Numbered from the stretch's first letter, positions 8,604-18,343 are shown. The stretch: 64,000 nucleotides of DNA from Streptomyces sp. NBC_00775 (GCF_036347135.1 NZ_CP108938.1:8742001-8806000); one strand, 5' to 3'. Translations and numbers: made by a program. The notes: generated by a model not told the origin, from the letters alone.

Positions 8604-11420
8604 ATGACAGAGGACCTCTCACCGGCCGAGCGGTATGCGGCAGCACGGCAGCGCGCTGTCGAGCAGGCCACCGCGCTCGCCTCCTTCCGCGAGATGTACG
8701 ACTTCGGCCTCGACCCCTTCCAGATCGAGGCCTGCCGGGCTCTCGAGGCGGGCAAGGGTGTGCTGGTGGCCGCGCCCACCGGCTCGGGCAAGACGATCGT
8801 CGGCGAGTTCGCCGTCCACCTCGCCCTCCAGCAGGGCAAGAAGTGCTTCTACACCACGCCGATCAAGGCGCTCTCGAACCAGAAGTACGCCGATCTGTGC
8901 CGCCGTTACGGCGCGGACAAGGTCGGCCTGCTCACCGGCGACAACAGCGTCAACTCCGAGGCCCCGGTGGTCGTGATGACCACCGAGGTGCTCCGCAACA
9001 TGCTGTACGCGGGCTCGCAGACCCTCCTCGGCCTCGGCTATGTGGTCATGGACGAGGTGCACTATCTCTCCGACCGCTTCCGTGGCGCCGTCTGGGAGGA
9101 AGTGATCATCCACCTCCAGGAGTCGGTGACCCTGGTGTCGCTCTCGGCGACCGTGTCGAACGCGGAGGAGTTCGGCGACTGGCTGGACACCGTCCGCGGT
9201 GACACCCAGGTGATCGTCTCCGAGCACCGGCCCGTGCCGCTGTTCCAGCACGTGCTGGCCGGACGCCGGATGTACGACCTCTTCGAGGAGGGCGAGGGCA
9301 GCAAGAAGGCCGTCAACCCCGACCTCACGCGCATGGCGCGCATGGAGGCCAGCCGCCCGTCGTACCAGGACCGCAGACGGGGCCGCGCCATGCGCGAGGC
9401 CGACCGCGAGCGGGAGCGCAGACAGCGCTCGCGCATGTGGACGCCGGGCCGCCCCGAGGTCATCGAGCGGCTCGATTCCGAAGGGCTGCTGCCCGCCATC
9501 ACGTTCATCTTCAGCCGCGCGGCCTGCGAGGCCGCCGTCCAGCAGTGCCTGTACGCGGGCCTCCGGCTGAACGACGACGAGGCGCGGGCGAGGGTCCGCG
9601 AACTCGTGGAGGAGCGCACGGCCTCCATCCCCGACGAGGACCTGCACGTCCTGGGCTACTACGAATGGCTGGAGGGCCTGGAGCGCGGCATCGCGGCCCA
9701 CCACGCGGGCATGCTGCCGACGTTCAAGGAGGTCGTCGAGGAACTCTTCGTACGCGGCCTGGTCAAGGCCGTCTTCGCGACCGAGACCCTCGCGCTGGGC
9801 ATCAACATGCCCGCCCGCTCGGTGGTGCTGGAGAAGCTCGTCAAGTGGAACGGCGAGCAGCACGCCGACATCACCCCCGGCGAGTACACCCAGCTGACCG
9901 GTCGTGCGGGCCGCCGAGGCATCGATGTCGAGGGCCACGCGGTCGTGCTGTGGCAGCGCGGCTTCAGCCCCGAGCACCTGGCGGGACTCGCGGGCACGCG
10001 CACCTATCCGCTCCGCTCCAGCTTCAAGCCGTCGTACAACATGGCGGTGAACCTGGTCGAGCAGTTCGGCCGGCACCGCTCGCGCGAGCTCCTTGAGACG
10101 TCCTTCGCTCAGTTCCAGGCCGACAAGTCGGTCGTCGGGATCTCCCGGCAGGTGCAGCGCAACGAGGAGGGCCTTGAGGGCTACAAGGAGTCCATGACCT
10201 GCCACTTGGGCGACTTCGACGGGTACATGCGGCTGCGCCGCGAGCTCAAGGACCGCGAGACCGAGCTGGCCAAGCAGGGCGCCACACAGCGGCGTGCCGA
10301 AGCCGCCGTCGCCCTGGAGAAGCTCAAGCCCGGCGATGTCATCCATGTCCCGACCGGCAAGTACGCGGGCCTGGCTCTGGTGCTTGACCCCGGCCTGCCC
10401 GCCGGCCGGTCGAACGGTCACCGCGGCTTCGAGCAGCACGACGGCCCCCGCCCGCTGGTGCTCACCTCCGAGCGCCAGGTGAAGCGGCTCGCCTCGATGG
10501 ACTTCCCGGTGCCGGTCGAGGCGCTGGACCGGATGCGCATCCCCAAGTCCTTCAACCCGCGCTCCCCGCAGTCCCGTCGCGACCTGGCGTCCGCGCTGCG
10601 CACCAAGGCCGGGCACATCGTCCCCGACCGGCACCGCAAGAAGCGGGCCGAGGCCGCCGACGACCGCGAGATCGCCCGGCTGCGCACGGCGATCCGGGCC
10701 CACCCCTGCCACGGGTGCAGCGACCGTGAGGACCACGCCCGTTGGGCCGAGCGCTACCACCGGCTGGAGCGCGACACCAAGCAGCTGGAGCACCGCATCG
10801 AGGGTCGGACGAACACCATCGCCCGCACCTTCGACCGGATCGTGGCCCTCCTCACCGAGCTGGACTACCTGCGCGGCGACGACGTCACCGAACACGGCAA
10901 GCGGCTGGCCCGGCTGTACGGCGAACTGGACCTGCTCGCCAGCGAATGCCTGCGCGCCGGAGTCTGGGAGGGCCTCAGCCCCGCCGAACTCGCGGCCTGT
11001 GCCTCGGCGTTGGTCTACGAGTCCCGGGTCGCCGACGACGCCATGGCGCCGAAGGTGCCCTCCGGCAAGGCCAAGGCCGCGCTCGGCGAGATGGTCCGCA
11101 TCTGGGGCCACCTGGACGCGCTGGAGGAGGAGTTCCGGATCACCCAGACCGAGGGCGTCGGCCAGCGCGAGCCGGACCTGGGCTTCGCCTGGGCCGCGTA
11201 CGAGTGGGCTTCCGGCAAGGGCCTCGACGAGGTGCTGCGCGAGGCCGAGATGCCCGCCGGTGACTTCGTGCGCTGGTGCAAGCAGGTCATCGACGTACTC
11301 GGCCAGATCGCGGCCGCCGCGCCGGTCTCCGGCGGCGGGAGCTCGACCGTCGCGAAGAACGCGCGCAAGGCGGTCGACGGACTGTTGCGCGGGGTGGTGG
11401 CTTACTCCTCGGTGGGGTGA
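8604..11420 (+). CDS. Ski2/Mtr4-like DEAD/DEAH-box RNA helicase
   Basis: A 938-residue SF2 helicase. The ATG start is chosen over an upstream in-frame codon because the protein then opens with MTEDLSPAERYAAARQRA. Domains in order: RecA1 with Walker A APTGSGKT near residue 65, TTPIKALSNQK (Ia) and DEVHYLSD (II); RecA2 with AAHHAGMLP, FATETLALGINMPA and QLTGRAGRRGID (V-VI); then a long beta/KOW-like insert and a C-terminal DSHCT domain. DEVH and GRAGRRGID place it with Ski2/Mtr4 relatives, common in actinobacteria. A role in RNA turnover or ribosomal RNA handling is inferred from the family only. Confidence 0.92.
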   Translation: MTEDLSPAERYAAARQRAVEQATALASFREMYDFGLDPFQIEACRALEAGKGVLVAAPTGSGKTIVGEFAVHLALQQGKKCFYTTPIKALSNQKYADLCRRYGADKVGLLTGDNSVNSEAPVVVMTTEVLRNMLYAGSQTLLGLGYVVMDEVHYLSDRFRGAVWEEVIIHLQESVTLVSLSATVSNAEEFGDWLDTVRGDTQVIVSEHRPVPLFQHVLAGRRMYDLFEEGEGSKKAVNPDLTRMARMEASRPSYQDRRRGRAMREADRERERRQRSRMWTPGRPEVIERLDSEGLLPAITFIFSRAACEAAVQQCLYAGLRLNDDEARARVRELVEERTASIPDEDLHVLGYYEWLEGLERGIAAHHAGMLPTFKEVVEELFVRGLVKAVFATETLALGINMPARSVVLEKLVKWNGEQHADITPGEYTQLTGRAGRRGIDVEGHAVVLWQRGFSPEHLAGLAGTRTYPLRSSFKPSYNMAVNLVEQFGRHRSRELLETSFAQFQADKSVVGISRQVQRNEEGLEGYKESMTCHLGDFDGYMRLRRELKDRETELAKQGATQRRAEAAVALEKLKPGDVIHVPTGKYAGLALVLDPGLPAGRSNGHRGFEQHDGPRPLVLTSERQVKRLASMDFPVPVEALDRMRIPKSFNPRSPQSRRDLASALRTKAGHIVPDRHRKKRAEAADDREIARLRTAIRAHPCHGCSDREDHARWAERYHRLERDTKQLEHRIEGRTNTIARTFDRIVALLTELDYLRGDDVTEHGKRLARLYGELDLLASECLRAGVWEGLSPAELAACASALVYESRVADDAMAPKVPSGKAKAALGEMVRIWGHLDALEEEFRITQTEGVGQREPDLGFAWAAYEWASGKGLDEVLREAEMPAGDFVRWCKQVIDVLGQIAAAAPVSGGGSSTVAKNARKAVDGLLRGVVAYSSVG

Positions 11421-11435
11421 GCCGACCGCATTCGT

Positions 11436-11466
11436 GTGCGCCGCCTCCGGTTTGGGGGCGGCGCAC
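11436..11466. terminator. Terminator between helicase and allophanate hydrolase genes
   Basis: A 10-bp perfect stem, GTGCGCCGCC / GGCGGCGCAC, with an 11-base loop, followed by CTGTTTGT. It lies between two converging genes and may serve both. Confidence 0.7.
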
Positions 11467-11510
11467 CTGTTTGTACGGGCCGGGGGCGCCCTTCGTGAGC
11501 GATGTGCGCG

Positions 11511-13163
11511 TCAGCGGTTCAGATACGCGCGCCAGCCGCCGTACGCCGTGATGTCGGGTGCCTCGGCGAGTGCGCCGGGTTCGCAGAGGAAACCCGGTAC
11601 ACGGCTGCCGTCGGCCAGTTCGACCTGTCCGAGAGCCATCGGCCGTGGCAGGGCGGCGAGCAGCTGCCCGAGGCCTTCGGCGGGCAGCCGCCACACCTCG
11701 GCCTCGATGGCGGCACCGCCCTCGCCGATGTGGACGAGGCCCGGCTTGGGCGGGGTGGTGGGCAGCGCGTGCAGGCGGTACACGGGTGCGGTGGTCGTCG
11801 TGCTCTCCCACTCTGCTCCCAGCGAGAGGAGTTGGGTGTTGAGCGGTTGGCCGGACAGATGTGCGCCGACCACGGCGATCCGGAGCCGGGGCTGGAGCAG
11901 CCCGGCGATCCGTGCGAGTCGTTCGTCGGTGAAGGCGGGGCCGATCAGCATCACGCCGAAGGGCAGACCGGCGGGCGTGAGACCGGCCGGGACGGCTACG
12001 GCCGCCAGGTCGAAGAGGTTCGTGGAGTTGGTGAAGCGGCCCAGGCGGGCGTTGGCGCCCAGCGGGTCGGCGGCGACCTCGGCGAGCGTGGGGTGGCCGG
12101 GCGTGGTCGGCAGCAGCAGTGCGTCGGCGTCGCCGAGCTGGGCGATCGCTCGGGTGCGGAGTTCGGCGAGACGGTCCTGGTCGGCGTACAGCTGGTGGGC
12201 GGGGATGTCGCGGGCGCGGGTGATGATCCCGGCGACCGTCGGGTCGAGACCCTCACCGCCCTCGGTGATCAACTTGTCGACAAAGCTCCCCACCGCCGTG
12301 TAGCGCTCGGCGACGAACGCGCCCTCGTAGAGCATCGCCGCCGCCTCGGTGAACGGGGTGAGGTCGAGGGTGCGGATCTCGGCGCCGGCCGCGGCGAGTT
12401 GGGCGACGGCGGATGCGTACGCCTGTGCCCAGCCCTCGTCCAGTTCGCCGAGCTGCGCCGTCGGCGGGACGGCGACGCGCCATGGGCCGGGGGTGCGCTG
12501 GGGGAGCGCCGGGAGTTCGCGATCCGACGGGGAGGCCAGGTACGCGAGGGCCTGCTCGGCCTCCGGGAGCGTACGGGCGAACACGGTCACGCAGTCCAGC
12601 GAGGCGCAGGCCGGGACGACGCCGGCCGTCGGCACCAGGCCGCGGGTCGGCTTCAGGCCGACGATGCCGTTGAACGCGGCGGGGACGCGGCCCGAGCCCG
12701 CGGTGTCCGTGCCGAGGGCGAGGTCGACGATGCCGAGGGCCACGGCCACGGCCGATCCTGAACTGGAGCCGCCGCTGATTCTGGCCGGGTCCAGGGCGCC
12801 CCGTACGGCGCCGTAGGGGGAGCGGGTGCCGACGAGGCCTGTGGCGAACTGGTCGAGGTTGGTGGTGCCGAGGACCAGTGCGCCGGCTGTGCGCAGGCGG
12901 GCGACCGCGGGGGCGTCGGTCTCCGGGGTGTACGCGTAGGCCGGGCAGCCGGCGGTGGTCTGGAGTCCGGCCACGTCGATGTTGCCCTTCGCGGCGAGGA
13001 GCTTGCCGGCGAGGGGGAGGTGTTCGCCTGCGGCGACTCGGGCGTCGATGGCTTGGGCTTCCTGCTCGACCTCTGCCTGGGGGCGCAGGTCGATCCAGAT
13101 CTCGGGGCGGTTCGTGGCCTCGATGCGGGCGTAGGCCATGCGGAGTCGGGTGAGGGCGGACAT
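11511..13163 (-). CDS. atzF: Allophanate hydrolase
   Basis: Hydrolyses allophanate (urea-1-carboxylate) to ammonium and CO2, the last step of urea carboxylase or guanidine pathways. It is 550 residues long, fitting two-domain AtzF. The amidase-signature domain has the catalytic Lys in LLAAKGNIDVAG (K59), the Ser-rich loop SGGSSSGSA (S133) and the nucleophile region DTAGSGRVPA (S157), so the Ser-cisSer-Lys triad is complete. The C-terminal 110 residues form the smaller decarboxylation domain found in AtzF and Dur1,2. It is the last gene of the minus-strand operon, about 120 bases after the biotin carboxylase gene. Confidence 0.93.
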   Translation of the reverse strand: MSALTRLRMAYARIEATNRPEIWIDLRPQAEVEQEAQAIDARVAAGEHLPLAGKLLAAKGNIDVAGLQTTAGCPAYAYTPETDAPAVARLRTAGALVLGTTNLDQFATGLVGTRSPYGAVRGALDPARISGGSSSGSAVAVALGIVDLALGTDTAGSGRVPAAFNGIVGLKPTRGLVPTAGVVPACASLDCVTVFARTLPEAEQALAYLASPSDRELPALPQRTPGPWRVAVPPTAQLGELDEGWAQAYASAVAQLAAAGAEIRTLDLTPFTEAAAMLYEGAFVAERYTAVGSFVDKLITEGGEGLDPTVAGIITRARDIPAHQLYADQDRLAELRTRAIAQLGDADALLLPTTPGHPTLAEVAADPLGANARLGRFTNSTNLFDLAAVAVPAGLTPAGLPFGVMLIGPAFTDERLARIAGLLQPRLRIAVVGAHLSGQPLNTQLLSLGAEWESTTTTAPVYRLHALPTTPPKPGLVHIGEGGAAIEAEVWRLPAEGLGQLLAALPRPMALGQVELADGSRVPGFLCEPGALAEAPDITAYGGWRAYLNR

Positions 13164-13286
13164 GGGTTGCTCCTTGTTCTTCGGCCGCGGGCCGGTGGGT
13201 GGTCTGTGCCCACCCGTTCCGCCCTGCGGAACGCCTGCCCACAGACCAGCGGCGGTGTCAGGGCGCCGTTGGAATTGCTCGTGTCT

Positions 13287-16200
13287 TCAGCTTGCCGGAG
13301 CGAGGACCAGCAGTGCCGTGCCCGCCTCCACCTGGTCGCCCGGCTTCGCCAGGATTTCGTGTACTACTCCGTTCATGGGGGCGGGCACCCGTGACTCCAT
13401 CTTCATGGCCTCCAGGGCCAGCAGCGGCTGACCGGTGGTGACCGTGTCGCCCGGCTGGACGTTGAGCTGCCAGACGGACGCGGCGAATTCGGCCTCGATC
13501 AGACGGCCGCCCTCGGGGATGGTCACCTCGACGGGGGGAGTGGCGGGTGTGGAGGCCGCCTCCGCGCGGGTGAACTCGCCCGCGGCCTCCCAGGCGTCGC
13601 GTTCCGCCGAGAAGGCGGTGCCCTGGCGGGTCCTGAACTCCGCGATGGAGTCGGCGTTCTCGGTGAGGAAGCTCTGGTAGTCCGCGAGTGAGAAGACTCC
13701 CTCCTCGATGCGCGGTACGAAGCGGCCCGATGTGATGTCGGCCCGCAGTTCCAGCAGTTCGTCGGCGTCCACCGGGTACCACTTGATGCGGTCGAAGAAG
13801 CGCAGCAGCCAGGGCGAGCCCGGCTCGAACGCGCCGCGCTGCTGCCAGCCCGACCACACCTGGGTCGTACGCCCGACGAACTGGTAGCCGCCGGGGCCCT
13901 CCATGCCGTAGACGCAGAGGTACGCGCCGCCGATGCCGACCGAGTTCTCGGCGGTCCAGGTGCGTGCCGGGTTGTACTTGGTGGTGACCAGGCGGTGGCG
14001 CGGGTCGAGCGGTGTCGCCACCGGGGCGCCCAGGTACACGTCTCCCAGGCCGAGTACGAGGTACTCCGCGTCGAAGACCGTGCGGTACACGTCCTCCACC
14101 GCGTCCAGGCCGTTCACACGGCGGATGAACTCGATGTTCCACGGGCACCAGGGCGCGTCGTCGCGGACGCCCGCCATGTAGCGGGCGATCGCCTCGCGGG
14201 TGGCCGGGTCGTCCCAGGAGAGGGGGAGGTGGACCGTGCGGGAGGGGACCACCAGCTGGTCGCTGGGCGGCAGCGTCCGCGCGATCTCCCGTACGGCGGC
14301 GAGGAGTTCGCGCTGGGGGAGGCGGCGCGGGTCCGCCTGGATCTGGAGGGAGCGGATGCCGGGCGTGAGGTCCGTGACCCCGTCGAGGTCGGCCTCGGCC
14401 ACCGCCTCCATCAGGGCGTGCACGCGCATGCGCAGCGCCAGGTCCAGCTGCATGGGCCCGAATTCGACCAGCAGGTTGTCGTCGCCGCTGCGCCGGAAGG
14501 TGACGTCGCCGTCCCGGGCGAGCACTCCGCCGTCGACGATCGCGGGCCGCGCCGAGCCGTCGTCGGCGAGCGGCGCGAAGCGCACCGTGTCGCCGGGGCG
14601 GAACTGGCCGAGCTTCCAGCGTTCCGTGCTGACGACCGTCGCCGGGCAGACGAAGCCGCCGAGCGAAGGACCGTCGGGGCCGAGCAGGACCGGCATGTCG
14701 CCGGTGTAGTCGACCGCGCCGACGGAGTACGGCGTGTCGTGGATGTTGGAAGGGTGCAGGCCCGCCTCGCCGCCGTCCGTGCGCGCCCAGCGGGGCTTCG
14801 GCCCGACCAGCCGGACACCTGTGCGGGCCGAGTTGAAGTGGACCTTCCAGTCGGCGGCGTAGAAGTCGTGGATGTCGTCCTCGGTGAAGAACTCCGGTGC
14901 GGCGTGCGGGCCTTCGAGGGCGCCGACCCGCCAGGCGGCGGAGAACAGGGGGCGGTCGCCGATCGGTACGGGCGCCCCGTGATCCGTGGCCGAGCCGCCG
15001 TGCAGCACGTCGCCCGTTCGCAGGGTCCGGCCCCCATGGCCGCCGAACCGGCCCAGCGTGAAGGTGGACGCGCTGCCGAGGAACGCCGGCACGTCCAGGC
15101 CCCCGCCCGCGAACAGCACGTAGGTGCGCAGGCCGTGTTCGGTGGGAGCGCCGACCTCCAGTACGGCCCCCGCGGGCACCGTCACCGGCTCCCACTGCGC
15201 GACCGCCGTGCCGTCCACGGTGACCGGCGCCGGAGCGCCCGTGACGCAGACCGTCGTGGTGTGCGTGAAGCGCAGGCTCGGCCCCTGGAGCGTGCACTCC
15301 AGGCCCGGCGCGCCCTCGTGGTTGCCGAGCGCCCGGTTGCCCAGCCGGAACGACAGGTCGTCCATCGGGCCGCACGGCGGCACGCCCACCTGCCAGTAGC
15401 CGGTGCGGCCCGGCCAGTCCTGCACCGTGGTGAGCGTCCCGCCGGACACGACCTCGATGCGCTGAGTGGGATCGGTGACGCCGGCCAGCGTCGCCGTCGA
15501 GTGTGTGGCCCGCCGGAAGGAGCCGTCGGCGAGCGCGGCCCGTACCAGTCCCAGGTTTGTCTCGATGCCGTCGATCCGGGTCCTGGCCAGCGCCTCGTCG
15601 AGCCGCTCCAGGGCGTGCGCCCGGTCCGAGCCGTACGCGATGACCTTCGCGAGCATCGGGTCGTACGACGTGGTCACCTCGGTGCCCGTCTCGACCCAGC
15701 CGTCCACGCGGACGCCGCCGGGGAACTCGACCCGCGTCAACAGGCCCGCGCTCGGCCGGTGTTCGCGCGAGGGGTCCTCGGCGTACACGCGGGCCTCGAC
15801 GGCGTGGCCGCGGGGCGCCCCCGGGTCCCGTACGACATCGGATTCCCCGCGGGCCAGCCGCAGCATCCAGGCGACGAGGTCGACGCCGTAGATCTCCTCG
15901 GTGACCGGATGTTCCACCTGGAGACGCGTGTTGACCTCCAGGAAGTACGCCTCCTCGCGCGCCGCGTCGTACACGAACTCGACGGTTCCGGCCGAGCGGT
16001 ATCCGACACTGGCGCACAAGTCGCGGGCCGCGGAGGCCAGTCGGCCGCGGACGGCGGCCGGCAGGCCCGGTGCCGGGGCCTCCTCCAGGACCTTCTGGTT
16101 GCGGCGCTGGAGCGAGCAGTCGCGGTCGCCGAAGGTGACGACGCGGCCCCGGCCGTCGCCGAAGACCTGCACCTCGACATGGCGGGCGTCCTCGACCAGG

Positions 16201-16802
16201 CGCTCCAGGAAGACTCCGGCCGAGGAGAAGGAGGCCGCGGCGACCCGCTGGACCCGCTCCCAGGCCTCGGTCAGTTCATCGGCGGAACGACATGCCGACA
16301 TACCGATGCCACCACCACCGCCGGTGGCCTTGAGCATGACGGGATAGCCGATACGCGCGGCTGCTTCCAGGGCCTCCGGAAGACCGGGGAGGAGCCCCGT
16401 ACCCGGCGCCAACGGCACCCCCGCCGCCTCTGCCGCGGCCCGCGCCGTGTGCTTGGCGCCGAACAGCTCCAGCTGCTCCGGCGTCGGCCCCACGAACACG
16501 ATGCCGGCGTCCTCGCAGCGCCGCGCGAAGGCCGCGTCCTCGGAGAGGAAGCCGTATCCGGGGTGGATCGCCCCGGCCCCGGTGTCCTTGGCCGCCTTCA
16601 GGACGAGGTCGGCGTCCAGGTACGACTCCTTGGCGGGCGCGGGGCCCAGCCGTACCGCCTCGTCGGCGAGCCGGACGTGCGGCGCGGAGCGGTCGGGGTC
16701 GGAGTACACGGCGACCGTGCGCAGTCCGAGTTCGCGGGCCGTACGGATGATCCGCACCGCGATCTCGCCGCGGTTGGCGACCAGCAGCGTGTCGAAGGTC
16801 AT
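13287..16802 (-). CDS. Biotin-dependent urea/guanidine carboxylase
   Basis: An ATP- and biotin-dependent carboxylase of 1171 residues. Domains in order: biotin carboxylase (about 1-450; MTFDTLLVANRGEIAVRI and the glycine-rich ATP loop ATGGGGGIGMS), KipA/AHS2 (from about 460; TVQDWPGRTGYWQVGVPPCG), KipI/AHS1 (about 780-1060) and a C-terminal biotinyl domain with ALEAMKMES, whose biotin lysine is K1134. The substrate may be urea or guanidine. The two DUF1989 genes just upstream argue for guanidine, because DUF1989 pairs act as carboxyguanidine deiminase in characterised systems. Its ATG overlaps the preceding stop by 4 bases, so translation is coupled. Confidence 0.93.
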   Translation of the reverse strand: MTFDTLLVANRGEIAVRIIRTARELGLRTVAVYSDPDRSAPHVRLADEAVRLGPAPAKESYLDADLVLKAAKDTGAGAIHPGYGFLSEDAAFARRCEDAGIVFVGPTPEQLELFGAKHTARAAAEAAGVPLAPGTGLLPGLPEALEAAARIGYPVMLKATGGGGGIGMSACRSADELTEAWERVQRVAAASFSSAGVFLERLVEDARHVEVQVFGDGRGRVVTFGDRDCSLQRRNQKVLEEAPAPGLPAAVRGRLASAARDLCASVGYRSAGTVEFVYDAAREEAYFLEVNTRLQVEHPVTEEIYGVDLVAWMLRLARGESDVVRDPGAPRGHAVEARVYAEDPSREHRPSAGLLTRVEFPGGVRVDGWVETGTEVTTSYDPMLAKVIAYGSDRAHALERLDEALARTRIDGIETNLGLVRAALADGSFRRATHSTATLAGVTDPTQRIEVVSGGTLTTVQDWPGRTGYWQVGVPPCGPMDDLSFRLGNRALGNHEGAPGLECTLQGPSLRFTHTTTVCVTGAPAPVTVDGTAVAQWEPVTVPAGAVLEVGAPTEHGLRTYVLFAGGGLDVPAFLGSASTFTLGRFGGHGGRTLRTGDVLHGGSATDHGAPVPIGDRPLFSAAWRVGALEGPHAAPEFFTEDDIHDFYAADWKVHFNSARTGVRLVGPKPRWARTDGGEAGLHPSNIHDTPYSVGAVDYTGDMPVLLGPDGPSLGGFVCPATVVSTERWKLGQFRPGDTVRFAPLADDGSARPAIVDGGVLARDGDVTFRRSGDDNLLVEFGPMQLDLALRMRVHALMEAVAEADLDGVTDLTPGIRSLQIQADPRRLPQRELLAAVREIARTLPPSDQLVVPSRTVHLPLSWDDPATREAIARYMAGVRDDAPWCPWNIEFIRRVNGLDAVEDVYRTVFDAEYLVLGLGDVYLGAPVATPLDPRHRLVTTKYNPARTWTAENSVGIGGAYLCVYGMEGPGGYQFVGRTTQVWSGWQQRGAFEPGSPWLLRFFDRIKWYPVDADELLELRADITSGRFVPRIEEGVFSLADYQSFLTENADSIAEFRTRQGTAFSAERDAWEAAGEFTRAEAASTPATPPVEVTIPEGGRLIEAEFAASVWQLNVQPGDTVTTGQPLLALEAMKMESRVPAPMNGVVHEILAKPGDQVEAGTALLVLAPAS

Positions 16803-17434
16803 TCAGCTGCCCCGATTGCCTCGGCTGCCGCCATGACGTCGGCTGCCTCGATGGTCATCTCCACGGCCGTCGGCTCGAAGCCGTTGCAAGGGTTGTTGAT
16901 CTGCGGGCAGTTGGAGACCAGTACGATCACGTCGCGCTCGGCGCGCAGCGTCAGCTTCAGCCCCGGGGCCGAGATGCCGTCGACGATGCCGAGGGTGCCG
17001 TCCTTCTCGACCGGCACGTTCATGTACCAGTTGATGTTCGAGACGAGATCGCGCTTGCCGAGCCCGTGCTTGGCGCCCTCCGCGAGGAAGTTGTCCACGC
17101 AGGCGTGCTGGGACCAGGTGTGGTGCCCGTACCGGAGGGTGTTCGACTCCTTGGAGCAGGCGCCGCCGACCGTGTCGTGCCGGCCGACCTCGTCCTCCAC
17201 GACGGTCATCAGCGGGGTGTGCTCGTTGGACATCAGCACACTGCCGGTGGTGAGGAAGAGGTTGCCCTGCGCGTGGATCGTGTCGGGCGCGCTGTAGCGG
17301 ACGGCCGTGTCCTGGGCGTCGTACACCAGGAAGTCGACGGCCTGGTTGCCGTGCAGATCGGTGACGGTGAGCGTCTCGCCGGTGCGGATGACGGCCGACC
17401 AGGCGGCCCGGGCCGGGACAGTGACGCGGGTCAT
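16799..17434 (-). CDS. DUF1989 protein, urea carboxylase-associated protein 1 (probable carboxyguanidine deiminase subunit)
   Basis: A 211-residue DUF1989 protein, a subunit of a two-protein deiminase that in studied bacteria converts carboxyguanidine to allophanate between the carboxylase and AtzF steps. The ATG is fixed by GAGGGGGAT just upstream and by its 4-base overlap with the previous stop; a longer frame has no ribosome site. Visible family features are LHGNQAVDFLVYDA near residue 30, SNEHTPLMTVVEDEVGRHDT, a Cys-containing CSKESNTLRYGHHTWSQHAC stretch with likely metal ligands and SNCPQINNPCNGF near the C-terminus. It belongs to the same operon as the carboxylase. Confidence 0.88.
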   Translation of the reverse strand: MTRVTVPARAAWSAVIRTGETLTVTDLHGNQAVDFLVYDAQDTAVRYSAPDTIHAQGNLFLTTGSVLMSNEHTPLMTVVEDEVGRHDTVGGACSKESNTLRYGHHTWSQHACVDNFLAEGAKHGLGKRDLVSNINWYMNVPVEKDGTLGIVDGISAPGLKLTLRAERDVIVLVSNCPQINNPCNGFEPTAVEMTIEAADVMAAAEAIGAAE

Positions 17435-18255
17435 GCGATCCCCCTCGTGGCAAGGAACTCGGCGGTGTTCAGGAAGGCGCGGCGGGCCTCGGGCGTGGCT
17501 TCCCACAGCGGGTCGCCCGGCTTGGTCGCCTCGGTGCGCCAGGCCAGCACCTCCAGGGGGGTGCTCACGTACGCGGGGCGCGGATCGGCGGGATGCGGCA
17601 CGTTCGCGATCAGTACGGTGACGTCCTGCTCGGCGCGCAGGGTCACGCTGCCGCCGGGTCCTGCCGAGCCGGTGAAGTCCAGCGAGCCGTCGTCGCGTAC
17701 CTCCACGCCCTGGAAGAAGGAGAGCGAGGGGGCCAGATCACGTGGTTCGAGCCCGTTCTTGGCGGCGGCCAGCTTGAACAGCTCGCGTCCGGCGGGGGAG
17801 TCCGACTGCGGAGTGCCGTCCCCGTACCGCTCCGTGTTGCGTACGAGCGTGGAAGTGCCGCACAGCGCGTCGTGCCGCCCGGAGGTGTCGGCGACCACCG
17901 AGGCCAGCACGCGGCCCTGGTCGGACAGGAGCAGCTGTCCCTCGCCCAGGTAGGCGTTCCACTGGACCTTGACCGTGTCCGCCACGTTCAGGCGCTCCCA
18001 CGGGCGGTCGGCGACGTACAGGAGGACGTGCGCGCAGGCGTCGCCCTTCAGGTCGGTCAGCCTGAGCTCCGTGCCCCGGGCCAGCACCTTGTGCGTGTAG
18101 TTGCCGCCCGCCACCGTCTCGGCCCACACCAGGTGGCCTGCCTCGCAGGGCGGGGTCGGCCAGGCGCTCGCGGGGACGACGGGCATGGCCTCGGTGCGGG
18201 TGCCGTCCTGTGCTCGGGCGTGGTCGCGTGCTCCGTAGGTGGTTGCTGTCGCCAT
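17431..18255 (-). CDS. DUF1989 protein, urea carboxylase-associated protein 2 (probable carboxyguanidine deiminase subunit)
   Basis: A 274-residue paralogue and partner of the downstream DUF1989 protein and first gene of the minus-strand operon. ATG preceded by GGAGGACC on the minus strand. Conserved stretches include LKGDACAHVLLYVADRPWERL, DTSGRHDALCGTSTLVRN and a central FFQGVEVRDDGSL, paralleling GRHDT and the NVPVEKDGTL region of its sister. The last codons overlap the sister start (ATGA), so the pair is translated as a unit. An inverted repeat sits 32 bases before the start and probably controls the operon. Confidence 0.87.
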   Translation of the reverse strand: MATATTYGARDHARAQDGTRTEAMPVVPASAWPTPPCEAGHLVWAETVAGGNYTHKVLARGTELRLTDLKGDACAHVLLYVADRPWERLNVADTVKVQWNAYLGEGQLLLSDQGRVLASVVADTSGRHDALCGTSTLVRNTERYGDGTPQSDSPAGRELFKLAAAKNGLEPRDLAPSLSFFQGVEVRDDGSLDFTGSAGPGGSVTLRAEQDVTVLIANVPHPADPRPAYVSTPLEVLAWRTEATKPGDPLWEATPEARRAFLNTAEFLATRGIA

Positions 18256-18286
18256 CGCGGGTCCTCCGGCTGTTGACGGCTTCGGT

Positions 18287-18310
18287 TATTTCTGTCGCCC
18301 GACAGAAATT
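18287..18310. promoter_or_regulatory. Inverted-repeat operator of the DUF1989/carboxylase operon
   Basis: Two 10-base arms, TATTTCTGTC and GACAGAAATT, separated by GCCC, form a near-perfect dyad (a perfect 10-bp core also reads with a 2-base spacer). On the minus strand the upstream flank reads CCTAATTTCTGTC, so a TAATTT-like -10 overlaps the dyad. It lies 32 bases before the DUF1989 gene and about 140 before the divergent TetR gene. The same element with the same spacing is at 30006-30029 before the APC permease. The TetR product is the obvious candidate binder. Confidence 0.75.
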
Positions 18311-18343
18311 AGGAGCCCAGGGGGTCGCAGCCGTTGCCCGTGT

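Noticed and set aside
13995..17297. A 1100-residue plus-strand frame opposite the carboxylase genes
   Set aside because: Shadow frame; product is Arg/Ala/Gly-rich without motifs, while the minus strand encodes a complete carboxylase.
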